Origin: Rhizobium oryzicola
GTDB taxonomy: Bacteria; Pseudomonadota; Alphaproteobacteria; Rhizobiales; Rhizobiaceae
Direction: 5' to 3'
DNA length: 64,000 bases
Assembly: GCF_030504645.1 (NCBI RefSeq)
Contig: NZ_JAUKWQ010000001.1
Location: 806,001-870,000 of the forward strand
This document shows, piece by piece, positions 40,951 through 49,041 of the stretch (position 1 is the first letter of the stretch; the number at the start of each line of letters is the position of its first letter). Below the pieces are notes generated by a model that did no database searches, was not told where the DNA came from, and saw only the letters and a program-made list of their open reading frames with translations. The position numbers and the translations under genes were made by a program.

Positions 40951-40957
40951 GATCATG

Positions 40958-40979
40958 AAGCCCGGAGCGATCCGGGCTT
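40958..40979. terminator. Terminator between helicase and higA
   Basis: Nine-base perfect arms AAGCCCGGA and TCCGGGCTT around GCGA, just after the helicase stop codon. It lies between convergent genes. Confidence 0.8.
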
Positions 40980-40992
40980 ATTTCGTTGGAGC

Positions 40993-41298
40993 TCAGGCTG
41001 ATTTCAGCGTCGGTATCTGGCTGACATCGACATTGTGTTCGGCCTGCCACGCGTCATAGGCTGCCTGCATGCGCAGCCATACGCCGGCGCCGTCCCCGAA
41101 GAGCTTTCCCAACCGTGCAGCGGTGTTGGGAGAGACGGGTTTTCTCTCGCCCAGAATATCATAGAGATGCTGGCGCGAAATCCCGAGCAGTTCGGCAATT
41201 TCCACCTTGCTCTTTCCCAGATCCGAAATCAGGTCGTCGAGGAGCGCGCCCGGGTGAGACGGGCATCTTTGCAGAGGGCGTGTAACCTCATATTCCAT
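40993..41298 (-). CDS. higA: HigA-type antitoxin, apparently orphan
   Basis: The 101-residue protein is a helix-turn-helix DNA-binding antitoxin. It shows the HigA start HPGALLDDLISDLGKSKVEIAELLGISRQHLYDILGERKPVSPNTAARLGKLFGDGAGVWLRMQAAYD. In HigBA modules the toxin HigB lies just upstream and the antitoxin follows. Here the place of higB holds only about 20 codons of its end. The antitoxin itself looks complete, with GAGGAG in front, and may persist as a regulator. Confidence 0.92.
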   Translation of the reverse strand: MEYEVTRPLQRCPSHPGALLDDLISDLGKSKVEIAELLGISRQHLYDILGERKPVSPNTAARLGKLFGDGAGVWLRMQAAYDAWQAEHNVDVSQIPTLKSA

Positions 41299-41314
41299 GA
41301 TCGGTTCTCCTCAC

Positions 41315-41377
41315 TTAGTGATATTGTTCCAGATCGACTTCATAGGCATGCCCATTGGAAAACTCGGCTTGGACCTC
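41315..41377 (-). pseudogene. Fossil of the higB toxin C-terminus
   Basis: Read on the minus strand, the 20 codons directly after the lrp stop translate as EVQAEFSNGHAYEVDLEQYH followed by TAA. The ending F.NG.AY.V...YH is the typical C-terminus of HigB-type RelE toxins, and it lies 16 bases before higA, where higB belongs. The rest of higB is absent; the frame upstream is lrp itself. So the toxin gene was deleted up to its last codons, and the join fell just behind lrp. Confidence 0.6.
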
Positions 41378-41848
41378 TCACTCGTCCATCGGCACGGTGA
41401 GGCCCACCTTCACATCGCGCAGCACGACATTGGTGTTCATGCGCTTGATCTGCGGGTTGTCGGCCATCAGCTGTGCGCTGATGTCGTCGTAATGCTCCAC
41501 GTCGCGGGCGGTGATGATGGCGATTAGATCCACCTGGCCGGTGACGTAATAGACCTGCTGGATGTGCGGCTGCTTGTCGGCCCAGAGGCGGAAGCGCGCC
41601 AGCGCATCATAATTGTCGCGTTCGATTTCCATGGCAGCGATGAAGGTCATGGGAAAGCTGCTGGCCTTGCGGTTCACCACCGCCACCTCGCGGGCGATGA
41701 TGCCCTCAGTGCGCAGCCGCTTCAGCCGTCGCTGAACGGCAGACGGCGAAAGGCCGATCTCTTCGGCAATGGCTTCCGCCTTCAGCTGGCAGTCCCGCTG
41801 AACGAGTTCGAGGATGCTGCGATCATAGGGGTCAAGTGGTTCTGACAT
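41378..41848 (-). CDS. Lrp/AsnC family transcriptional regulator
   Basis: The 156-residue regulator has an N-terminal helix-turn-helix (LDPYDRSILELVQRDCQLKAEAIAEEIGLSPSAVQRRLKRLRTEGII) and a C-terminal RAM ligand domain (VYYVTGQVDLIAIITARDVEHYDDI). Such proteins sense amino acids and often control divergent transport genes. Here the divergent unit is an amino-acid-type ABC importer with a homocysteine methyltransferase, so methionine or a related compound is a reasonable effector guess. Its stop codon borders the higB fossil. Confidence 0.92.
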   Translation of the reverse strand: MSEPLDPYDRSILELVQRDCQLKAEAIAEEIGLSPSAVQRRLKRLRTEGIIAREVAVVNRKASSFPMTFIAAMEIERDNYDALARFRLWADKQPHIQQVYYVTGQVDLIAIITARDVEHYDDISAQLMADNPQIKRMNTNVVLRDVKVGLTVPMDE

Positions 41849-42029
41849 GACAGATCTTTTACAGCATTCGCGGCGAAGAGGAACGGTCAGGAATGATAGC
41901 GCGCATATCAGGCGCTAAACGCAAATTATTGCGGATTTTTAGCATGAATTTGAAAGATGATGGCAGGAAAAATGCGCAATATGCCTCTATGGTGCGGAAA
42001 ATTGTCATTGCACATGCAAGGGGTATTTC

Positions 42030-42803
42030 ATGAAGGCACTCTCTCTTCTCGTCGCAGGCGCGGTACTTCTGGCCTCCACATTCACGGCGCAGGCCGAAGT
42101 TCGCTTCGGCATCATGAACGAGGCCTATCCGCCCTTCTTCGCCAAGGATGCGGCAGGCAAGTGGAACGGCTGGGAAATCGACCTGATGAATGCCGTCTGC
42201 GAGGAGATGAAGGAGAAGTGCTCAATCGTCGAACTCTCCTGGGATGGCCTCATTCCGGCGCTTCAGGCCAAGAAGTTCGATGTGATCTGGTCGTCCATGT
42301 CGATCACCGATGAGCGCCTGAAGACCATCGACTTCACCAAGAAATACTATAACACGCCGAGCAAGTTGATCGGCCCGAAGGACCAGAAGCCGGGCGCCAC
42401 GGCCGACGCCGTCAAGGGCAAGACCATCGGCATTCAAGTCTCGACCATCCAGTCCGATTACTACAAGAAGTATTTCGCCAAGGATGCCAAGGAACAGACC
42501 TACCAGACGCTGGACGAGGCCTTCCAGGATCTCGCCAATGGCCGCATCGATTACGTCTTCGGTGATTCCATCGCGCTCGCGGAATTCCTGAAGAGCGATT
42601 TCGGCAAGGGCTGCTGCGCCGACATGGGCAATGTTGTCGATGACCCGGCCGTTCTCGGTTTTGGTGTCGGCGGCGGCCTGCGCAAGGACGATACCGCCCT
42701 GAAGGCAAAGCTCGATGCCGCCATTCAGGCCGTTCGCGCCAGCGGCAAGTATGACGCCATCTCGAAGAAGTATTTCGACTTCGACATCTACGGCGCGAAG
42801 TAA
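42030..42803 (+). CDS. ABC transporter substrate-binding protein, amino-acid type
   Basis: The 257-residue periplasmic protein has a signal peptide (MKALSLLVAGAVLLASTFTAQA) and the family-3 solute-binding fold: FGIMNEAYPPFFAKDAAGKWNGWEIDLMNAVC, then WDGLIPALQAKKFDVIWSSMSITDERLKTIDFTKKYY. This resembles lysine/arginine/ornithine and histidine-type binders. The ligand cannot be read. It starts a four-gene unit: binding protein, two permeases, and a homocysteine S-methyltransferase. The divergent Lrp regulator probably controls it from the 181-base gap. Confidence 0.92.
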   Translation: MKALSLLVAGAVLLASTFTAQAEVRFGIMNEAYPPFFAKDAAGKWNGWEIDLMNAVCEEMKEKCSIVELSWDGLIPALQAKKFDVIWSSMSITDERLKTIDFTKKYYNTPSKLIGPKDQKPGATADAVKGKTIGIQVSTIQSDYYKKYFAKDAKEQTYQTLDEAFQDLANGRIDYVFGDSIALAEFLKSDFGKGCCADMGNVVDDPAVLGFGVGGGLRKDDTALKAKLDAAIQAVRASGKYDAISKKYFDFDIYGAK

Positions 42804-42824
42804 GGCAGTCGAAGGTTCAGCCGC

Positions 42825-43550
42825 GTGGCCACCAGCCAGATGAGCATCTGGGAATTGCTGTCGCCCGTCCCTCCGGGATGGGGCGGCACGCTATTGGTAG
42901 GTGCTGCCTCGACGGTCCTCATCTCGGCCTGTGCCTTCTCCATCGGGCTCGGCATCGGTTTGCTGGGCGCCGCGGGCAAGCTCTGGGGGAGGAAGCCGCT
43001 GATCCGGCTTCTCGATCTCTATACGGGCATCATCCGCGCGGTGCCGGAACTGATCCTGATCGTCGGTCTCTATTATGCGGGAACCGATGGGCTGAACCGG
43101 CTGCTGGCCAGCCTTGGCCTGCCCACCATCGAGGTCAACGGCTTTCTCGCGGCGGTCATGGTGCTGGGCTTCGTGCAGGGCGCCTATATGACGGAGGTGC
43201 TGCGCGGCGCAATCCAAGCCATTCCTGCAGGACAGTTGGAGGCCGCGCGTGCTTTCGGCATGTCGCCGCTGCTTCTCTTTCGCCGCGTCATGCTGCCGGC
43301 ACTTCTGCCCAATGCGCTGCCCGGCCTTGCCAATCTCTGGATGGCGATCACCAAGGATAGCGCTCTGGTGGCCGTTGTCGGCTATCAGGAACTGGCGCTT
43401 GCCACCCGGCTCGCCGGCGCCAACACCAAGCATTATTTCCTGTTCTTCTTCGCCGCAGCCCTTCTTTATCTCGCCATCACGCTCGCCTCCAACTGGGTGT
43501 TTGCCCGCATCGAGCGGCGCGTGCGGCGCGGCCAGCCGGTGGTGGAGTAG
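42825..43550 (+). CDS. Amino-acid-type ABC permease (HisQ-like)
   Basis: This inner-membrane permease of 241 residues has about five helices and the EAA loop QLEAARAFGMSPLLLFRRVMLPALLPNALPGL that contacts the ATPase. I use the GTG at 42825, with GAAGG upstream; an ATG five codons later is also possible. It lies 21 bases after the binding-protein gene and is followed after six bases by the second permease. No ATPase gene is present in the unit. Confidence 0.9.
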   Translation: MATSQMSIWELLSPVPPGWGGTLLVGAASTVLISACAFSIGLGIGLLGAAGKLWGRKPLIRLLDLYTGIIRAVPELILIVGLYYAGTDGLNRLLASLGLPTIEVNGFLAAVMVLGFVQGAYMTEVLRGAIQAIPAGQLEAARAFGMSPLLLFRRVMLPALLPNALPGLANLWMAITKDSALVAVVGYQELALATRLAGANTKHYFLFFFAAALLYLAITLASNWVFARIERRVRRGQPVVE

Positions 43551-43556
43551 CGCGCC

Positions 43557-44246
43557 ATGAACTTCGATTGGCTCTCCCGCTACCTGCCGCTTCTGCTTGA
43601 TGGTGCCATCCAGACCGTGTCGCTGCTGGTCATCTCCGTCAGCATCGGCTTCGTGCTGGCAATCGGACTGGCCTTTGCGCGGGTCAGCGGCGGGCCAATC
43701 GCGCGCAATCTTGCACGCGGCTACTGCACATTCCTGCGCGGCACGCCGCTCTTGATCCAGCTGTGGCTGCTCTATTACGGCGTGGGATCGTTGTTGCCGA
43801 TGATCCCGGGCATTCGCCAGAGCTTCCTGTGGCCCATCCTGCGCGAAGGATTCTTCTTCGCCGCCGTGTCCTTCACGCTGAATTATGCGGCCTACGAGGC
43901 GGAGGTGCTGCGCGGCGCGCTGCTCGCCGTGCCGAAGGGCGAGCTGGAAGCGGCACGCGCGGCCGGCATGGGGCCGCTGCTGCTCATCCGCCGCATCTGG
44001 CTGCCGCGCGCCATTCGCATCGCCCTTCCCACCATCGCAGGCGAAGTGGTCATGCAGCTGAAGGCCACGCCGCTCGCCTTCACCGTGACCGTCATGGATC
44101 TCTACGCCGTGGCCTACAAGGTGCGGCAGGATACGCTGCTGGTCTATGAGCCGCTGCTGGTGGTCACTGTGTTCTATGTTTTTCTCACCCTCCTCATCAC
44201 CCGCGTCTTCAAGGGCATCGAGGGGCAGGTGCCGATCCGTCGATAA
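43557..44246 (+). CDS. Amino-acid-type ABC permease (HisM-like)
   Basis: The 229-residue permease pairs with the upstream one to form the channel. It shows SLLVISVSIGFVLAIGLAFARVSGG, YCTFLRGTPLLIQLWLLYYGVG and the EAA loop ELEAARAAGMGPLLLIRRIWLPRAIRIALPTI. It ends 18 bases before the homocysteine methyltransferase gene. The matching ATP-binding subunit must be encoded elsewhere or shared with another importer. Confidence 0.9.
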   Translation: MNFDWLSRYLPLLLDGAIQTVSLLVISVSIGFVLAIGLAFARVSGGPIARNLARGYCTFLRGTPLLIQLWLLYYGVGSLLPMIPGIRQSFLWPILREGFFFAAVSFTLNYAAYEAEVLRGALLAVPKGELEAARAAGMGPLLLIRRIWLPRAIRIALPTIAGEVVMQLKATPLAFTVTVMDLYAVAYKVRQDTLLVYEPLLVVTVFYVFLTLLITRVFKGIEGQVPIRR

Positions 44247-44264
44247 TCTCTGAAAGGCCTGACC

Positions 44265-45173
44265 ATGACCAAACTCCGTATCCTCGATGGCGGCATGAGC
44301 CGTGAGCTTCTGCGTCTCGGTGCTGAACTCAAGCAGCCGGAATGGTCCGCACTGGCGCTGATCAACTCGCCCGAGATCGTGCGTCAGGTCCATGCGGAAT
44401 TCATCGCGGCGGGTGCCGAGGTCATCACCACCAATTCCTATGCGCTGGTGCCCTTCCATATCGGTGAGGAGCGTTTCGCGAAGGACGGTGCTGATCTCAT
44501 CGCGCTCTCTGGCCGGCTGGCGCGGGAAGCCGCCGATGCATCGGACAAGCCTGTGCTGGTGGCGGGCGGCCTGCCGCCGATCTTCGGGTCCTACGAGCCG
44601 GAAAATTTCGATTCGACCCGCGTGCAGGATTACCTCTCGGTGCTGGTGAAGAACCTCGCACCGCATGCGGATCTCTGGCTTGGCGAAACGCTCAGCCTGA
44701 TCGCGGAAGGGGAGGCGGTGCGTATCGCCGTCAAGGATACGGGCAAGCCCTTCTGGATATCCTTCACGCTGGCCGATGACGAGGCTCAGGTAACGGGCGC
44801 AGAGCCAAAACTGCGTTCGGGTGAACTGGTGGCGGATGCCGCGCGCTGGGCGGCGGGCTCAGGGGCTGAAGCGCTGCTGTTCAATTGCGCCAAGCCCGAG
44901 GTCATGAAGCGAGCCGTTGATGTTGCGGCTTCAGTTCTGAAGGCGGACGGTGCGGCGATCGAGCTTGGCGTCTACGCCAATGCCTTCGAGGCGGACACGG
45001 ATGAGACAGCGGCCAATGAGGGTCTGCATGAGACTCGCTCGGACCTGACGACCGATGCCTATTCCCGCTTTGCCTGCGACTGGGCGGATGCGGGCGCCAC
45101 GCTGATCGGCGGCTGCTGCGGCATTGGTGCGGGCCACATCCACACGCTGGCCGGTGTGTTGCGAGGGCGGTGA
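44265..45173 (+). CDS. Homocysteine S-methyltransferase family protein
   Basis: Enzymes of this family move a methyl group from S-methylmethionine or betaine to homocysteine, giving methionine. The 302 residues form a TIM barrel with the start ILDGGMSRELLRLGAEL, TTNSYALVPFHIG, and the zinc site: Cys in LLFNCAKPEVM and the Cys pair in LIGGCCGIGAGH. The gene closes an operon with an amino-acid-type importer, reminiscent of E. coli mmuPM (S-methylmethionine uptake plus methyltransferase). A role in using an imported methyl donor is therefore inferred. Confidence 0.9.
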   Translation: MTKLRILDGGMSRELLRLGAELKQPEWSALALINSPEIVRQVHAEFIAAGAEVITTNSYALVPFHIGEERFAKDGADLIALSGRLAREAADASDKPVLVAGGLPPIFGSYEPENFDSTRVQDYLSVLVKNLAPHADLWLGETLSLIAEGEAVRIAVKDTGKPFWISFTLADDEAQVTGAEPKLRSGELVADAARWAAGSGAEALLFNCAKPEVMKRAVDVAASVLKADGAAIELGVYANAFEADTDETAANEGLHETRSDLTTDAYSRFACDWADAGATLIGGCCGIGAGHIHTLAGVLRGR

Positions 45174-45214
45174 GGGGCAAGCACGAAACGGTGTCGGTTT
45201 GACAGGTGAGGGAT

Positions 45215-45260
45215 CACCCCACCCGCAGCTTCGCTGCGACCTCCCCCTCAAGGGGAGGTG
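45215..45260 (+). repeat. Palindromic intergenic repeat, left copy
   Basis: CACCCCACCC is followed by hairpin GCAGC-TTC-GCTGC and hairpin ACCTCCCC-CTCA-GGGGAGGT. An inverted copy lies at 45394-45438. Together with the 133 bases between them, which show nothing recognisable, they fill most of the 307-base gap 45174-45480. Confidence 0.75.
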
Positions 45261-45393
45261 GGGAATTCGCGGCTGCCCACGAAATGCTTGTCGCAAACGA
45301 TGAGTTGAGAGCAGCTGACGCAAACGGCCCCTTCTCAACGGCTTAGGTGTCGCAAAGGCTTAAGATGAGGTCGGAGGGTGCGCCGATCGCCCT

Positions 45394-45438
45394 ACCTCCC
45401 CTTGATGGGGAGGTCGGCGCAAAGCGCCGGGTGGGGTG
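45394..45438 (-). repeat. Palindromic intergenic repeat, right inverted copy
   Basis: On the minus strand it reads CACCCCACCC, hairpin GGCGC-TTT-GCGCC, then ACCTCCCC-ATCA-GGGGAGGT. The first hairpin differs from the left copy by paired, compensating changes. Confidence 0.75.
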
Positions 45439-45480
45439 ACTGAAAAAGGCGGCCCTTGTGGAGGCCGCCTTCGAAATGTT

Positions 45481-46266
45481 TCACGCCATCTGCATGGCGC
45501 CGGGGCCGGCGGTGGCACCCGGCGGCACCTTGCCGAGGATGATCATGCCGAGAACTTCGTCCTTGGTCACATCTTGCGTGCGGGCATGGCCCACCACCTT
45601 GCCGTTCTTCATCACGAACACGCGGTCCGCGAGGTCGAAGACATCGTGGATGTCGTGGCTGATGAGGAAGATGCCGATGCCCTCGCGCTTCAGCTGGGTG
45701 ATGAGCTCGCCAACTTGAGCCGTTTCCTGCGGTCCAAGCGCTGCCGTCGGCTCGTCCATGATCAGGATGCGGGCGTCGAACAGGATGGCGCGGGCAATGG
45801 CGACCGACTGGCGCTGACCGCCGGACAGTGCCTTGACCGGCTCCTTGAAGCGCTTGAAGTTGGGGTTCAACCGTCCCATCACCTCACGCGCCTTGGCTTC
45901 CATTGCCACGTCGTCCAGCGTGCCCCAGGGGGTGCGCAGTTCCCGGCCGAGATAGAGATTGGCGGCGGCATCGACGTTATCGGCGACAGCGAGCGTCTGG
46001 TAGATCGTCTCGATCCCATACTTCTTGGCGTCACGCGGATTGTTGATGTCCGCCTGCTCGCCATTGATCAGTATATCGCCGGAGTCGCGGCGATAGGCGC
46101 CGGAAAGGATCTTGATCAGCGTCGACTTGCCGGCTCCGTTATGGCCAAGCAGGGCAACCACTTCACCCGGAAAGAGATCGACGGACGCGCCGTCGACGGC
46201 GTGGATACCGCCGAAGGAGATGGAAACATCGCGCATCTCCACCAAAGGCGTTCCTTGTTGGGTCAT
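45481..46266 (-). CDS. xylG: Xylose-type sugar ABC transporter ATPase (single module)
   Basis: This ATPase powers the sugar importer encoded by the two genes before it. It shows Walker [10 protein letters not shown], signature [14 protein letters not shown], Walker [14 protein letters not shown] and the H-loop ISHDIHDV. With 261 residues it has one nucleotide-binding module, whereas E. coli XylG has two in tandem; single-module versions are usual in rhizobia. It ends the xylFHG order, 14 bases after xylH. Confidence 0.9.
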   Translation of the reverse strand: MTQQGTPLVEMRDVSISFGGIHAVDGASVDLFPGEVVALLGHNGAGKSTLIKILSGAYRRDSGDILINGEQADINNPRDAKKYGIETIYQTLAVADNVDAAANLYLGRELRTPWGTLDDVAMEAKAREVMGRLNPNFKRFKEPVKALSGGQRQSVAIARAILFDARILIMDEPTAALGPQETAQVGELITQLKREGIGIFLISHDIHDVFDLADRVFVMKNGKVVGHARTQDVTKDEVLGMIILGKVPPGATAGPGAMQMA

Positions 46267-46280
46267 TTTTCCTCCTCCTT

Positions 46281-47603
46281 CTATCGGGCGCGGGCGCGGT
46301 AGACGGTGTCCAGCCAGACGGCCAGAACCAGAACCATGCCGATCACGATGCTTTGCAAGGGCGCATCCATGCCAAGCAGAACCATGCCGGAATTCAGCGA
46401 CTGCATGACAAAGGCGCCCAGAACGGCACCGGCAATGGTGCCAACGCCACCGGCGAGCGACGTGCCGCCGATGACGGCTGCCGCGATGGTATAAAGCTCA
46501 TCCAGCGTGCCTTGCGCATTGGTGGCGGCGTTGAGGCGTGCCGTCGAAATGGCTGCCGCAATTGCGCAGAGCGCGCCCATCAGCGCAAACAGGCGCACCG
46601 TCACCCAGCGGGTCTTGATACCGGCGAGTTCCGCTGCTTCCGGATTGCCGCCGATCGCGAAGACATAGCGGCCGAAGCGGGTGCGGTTGGCAAGGAAGGT
46701 CATCACGATGGCAATGCCAATGGCAATCAGAACCGGAATGGCGATGCCGAGCGAAATATCGAGCCCACCATCCGGCCAGGCAATGCCATGCTCCTCGGCA
46801 TATTTGCGGGCCAGATTGACCGGCATGTAATAGCTGTTGAGCACGTTGACGGCCAGCAGAACCATGCCGCAGGACACGCCGCCGACCACATATTCGGCCC
46901 ATATCGGCTTCAGCGGAAAGCCGAAGCGCTTACGCTGCTTGCGCGAATGCAGGATCGACAGCACAATGAAAACGCAGGCGATTACGCCGACAACCCAGCT
47001 GGCGGTTGCCCCGATCGAGCCATCCGCGCCACCGCCCATCAGGCGGAACTTCGTGTCCATGGGCGCAACGGTCGCGCCGCTTGTGACCATCCAGGCGCAG
47101 CCGCGCCAGACCAGAAGGCCGCCGAGGGTGACGATGAACGACGGAACCTGCAGAAACGCGATGATCATGCCCTGCAGCGCGCCGATGGCGGAGCCGAGGA
47201 TGAGGCCGACGCCAAGCGCCAGCACCCAGTTCAGCGGGTGATCATAGCCCAGCCATGCCGGCAGGAATTTCGTTTGCGTCACCGCCATGATCATGCCGAC
47301 GAAGCCCAGGATTGAGCCGACCGACAGATCGATGTTGCGGGTAACGATCACCAGAACCATGCCGGTCGCCATCACGGAAACGGAGGCCGCCTGTACGGAA
47401 AGGTTCCAGAGGTTGCGCGAGGTCAGAAACAGACCGTCGGACAGAATATGAAAGCCGACCCAGATGATGAGCATCGCGACGACCATGCCGAGAAGGCGGG
47501 TGTCGATTTCGGTCGCCTGAAAAAATCGCTTCAGCGGATTGCCGGGTGCCGGGCGCGCGCCAGTGGCGTGGCTGGTGGCGACCGGGATGGATTGATCCGT
47601 CAT
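46281..47603 (-). CDS. xylH: Xylose-type sugar ABC transporter permease
   Basis: The 440-residue inner-membrane permease has about ten helices and family motifs [40 protein letters not shown] and [20 protein letters not shown] long hydrophilic insert with [23 protein letters not shown] is typical of XylH-like permeases. GGGAG precedes the ATG at 47603; an upstream frame without a ribosome site is rejected. A strong hairpin in the 207-base leader separates it from xylF and may lower its expression relative to the binding protein. Confidence 0.9.
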   Translation of the reverse strand: MTDQSIPVATSHATGARPAPGNPLKRFFQATEIDTRLLGMVVAMLIIWVGFHILSDGLFLTSRNLWNLSVQAASVSVMATGMVLVIVTRNIDLSVGSILGFVGMIMAVTQTKFLPAWLGYDHPLNWVLALGVGLILGSAIGALQGMIIAFLQVPSFIVTLGGLLVWRGCAWMVTSGATVAPMDTKFRLMGGGADGSIGATASWVVGVIACVFIVLSILHSRKQRKRFGFPLKPIWAEYVVGGVSCGMVLLAVNVLNSYYMPVNLARKYAEEHGIAWPDGGLDISLGIAIPVLIAIGIAIVMTFLANRTRFGRYVFAIGGNPEAAELAGIKTRWVTVRLFALMGALCAIAAAISTARLNAATNAQGTLDELYTIAAAVIGGTSLAGGVGTIAGAVLGAFVMQSLNSGMVLLGMDAPLQSIVIGMVLVLAVWLDTVYRARAR

Positions 47604-47748
47604 GAGCCTACAACTCCCCTCGAAATACATGTCGCGCAAAATGAAACAGCGGATTTGCAGGAACGACATGCGTCAAAACATGAACCTGGGCGAGTTGTGT
47701 CTTTGTATCTTCAACACGCCAAAGTTCCGGCAGGCATCCGCGACTGAA

Positions 47749-47775
47749 GGACGCCGCGGTAAGACCGCGACGCCC
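47749..47775 (-). promoter_or_regulatory. Intercistronic hairpin between xylF and xylH
   Basis: Twelve-base arms with two mismatches (GGACGCCGCGGT and ACCGCGACGCCC) around AAG, with no T-run on the transcribed strand. Such hairpins after binding-protein genes often stabilise the upstream message and reduce downstream expression. Confidence 0.6.
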
Positions 47776-47810
47776 AATCCGGAAAACCGTTGCCGATAAT
47801 CAGTCGGTGC

Positions 47811-48851
47811 TTAGCTGCACACCTTCACGGAACCAGCCTTCACGCCCTGGCAAAGCTCCTTCTTGGAGATCCAGCCAGCGTCGAGAACGAGGTTCAGGTT
47901 GTCCTTGGTGATGGCGATCGGCGTCAGGAACACGGAGTTCATTTCAACGCCCTTGGAGCCGCCCTTGAACTTCACAGTGCCCGGCAGAGCTTCCATCTTG
48001 GTGCCCTTGGCGAGCGCCACGGCCACTTCACCGGCCTTCTTGCCAAGCTCGCGGCTGTCCTTCCAGACGGAAACCGTCTGCGTGCCAAGCGCGATGCGGT
48101 TCAGAGCGGCTTTGTCGCCGTCCTGGCCGGAAACAGGGACGGAGCCTGCCATGCCCTGGGCTTCGAGGGCTGCAACAACACCGCCTGCCATGCCGTCATT
48201 CGAGGAGACGACTGCGTCGACCTTGTTGTTGTTCTTGGTCAGGAACTGCTCCATATTCTTCTGAGCAATTTCCGGCTTCCAGCCATCCGTGTAGGACTCG
48301 CCGACATTCTTCACTTTGCCGGACGCGATGGCTTCCTTCAGCACTTCCTGCTGGCCGGAGAAGACGAAATCGGCGTTCGGGTCGGTGGAGCCGCCCTTGA
48401 TGAACACGTAATTGCCCTGCGGCTTGACCTTGAAGACTTCCTTGGCCTGCAGGCGACCAACTTCCTTGTTGTCGAAGGTAATGTAGTAGGTCTTCGGGTT
48501 TTCGATCAGGCGGTCATAGCCGATGACCGGGATGCCTTCAGCGGTGGCCTTGTCGATGGCCGGGCCGATAGCGGACGAATCCTGTGCCAGAACGATCAGC
48601 GCGTTGGCACCCTGCGAGATCAGGCTTTCGATGTCGGTCAACTGCTTGGCAGCAGAGGTCTGCGCGTCAGCGGAGATGTACTTGGCGCCAGCGGCTTCGA
48701 GAGCCTTCTTGATGGCTGCTTCGTCCGTCTTCCAACGCTCTTCCTGGAAGTTGGACCAGGAAACGCCGACGACGAGATCCTTTGCGTGAGCCGGAACATG
48801 TACGGACGCGATGACGGCAGCAGCTGCCATCAGCTTCAAAACTGATTTCAT
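47811..48851 (-). CDS. xylF: D-xylose-binding periplasmic protein
   Basis: XylF captures D-xylose for the XylFHG importer. The 346 residues carry a signal peptide (ending near PAHA) and match E. coli XylF, as I remember it, in [60 protein letters not shown] and [31 protein letters not shown] is in front of the ATG. The operon xylF-xylH-xylG is divergent from a ROK regulator, with a perfect palindrome between them. A related pentose as substrate cannot be ruled out. Confidence 0.92.
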   Translation of the reverse strand: MKSVLKLMAAAAVIASVHVPAHAKDLVVGVSWSNFQEERWKTDEAAIKKALEAAGAKYISADAQTSAAKQLTDIESLISQGANALIVLAQDSSAIGPAIDKATAEGIPVIGYDRLIENPKTYYITFDNKEVGRLQAKEVFKVKPQGNYVFIKGGSTDPNADFVFSGQQEVLKEAIASGKVKNVGESYTDGWKPEIAQKNMEQFLTKNNNKVDAVVSSNDGMAGGVVAALEAQGMAGSVPVSGQDGDKAALNRIALGTQTVSVWKDSRELGKKAGEVAVALAKGTKMEALPGTVKFKGGSKGVEMNSVFLTPIAITKDNLNLVLDAGWISKKELCQGVKAGSVKVCS

Positions 48852-48955
48852 TGTAAACCTCCCGAGTGATGGCAGGTGGCGCGGACCTCCTCGTCCACTC
48901 CCCCTCCTGCCGGAAAAACCGTCGACGAACCCCCGATCCCCACCAGAGAGATTGT

Positions 48956-48976
48956 TTTTCTCGACAGTCGAGAAAA
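48956..48976. promoter_or_regulatory. Perfect palindromic operator between xylF and ROK gene
   Basis: Arms TTTTCTCGAC and GTCGAGAAAA are separated by one A. It lies 104 bases before xylF and 65 before the ROK gene, the only strong palindrome in the 190-base divergent gap. It is the likely binding site of the ROK repressor. Confidence 0.7.
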
Positions 48977-49041
48977 TAACTGGCAGATGATGTGCAAGCT
49001 GTCAACAGGGCTTTGCAAGCACAACCAAACAGAGAAACAGC

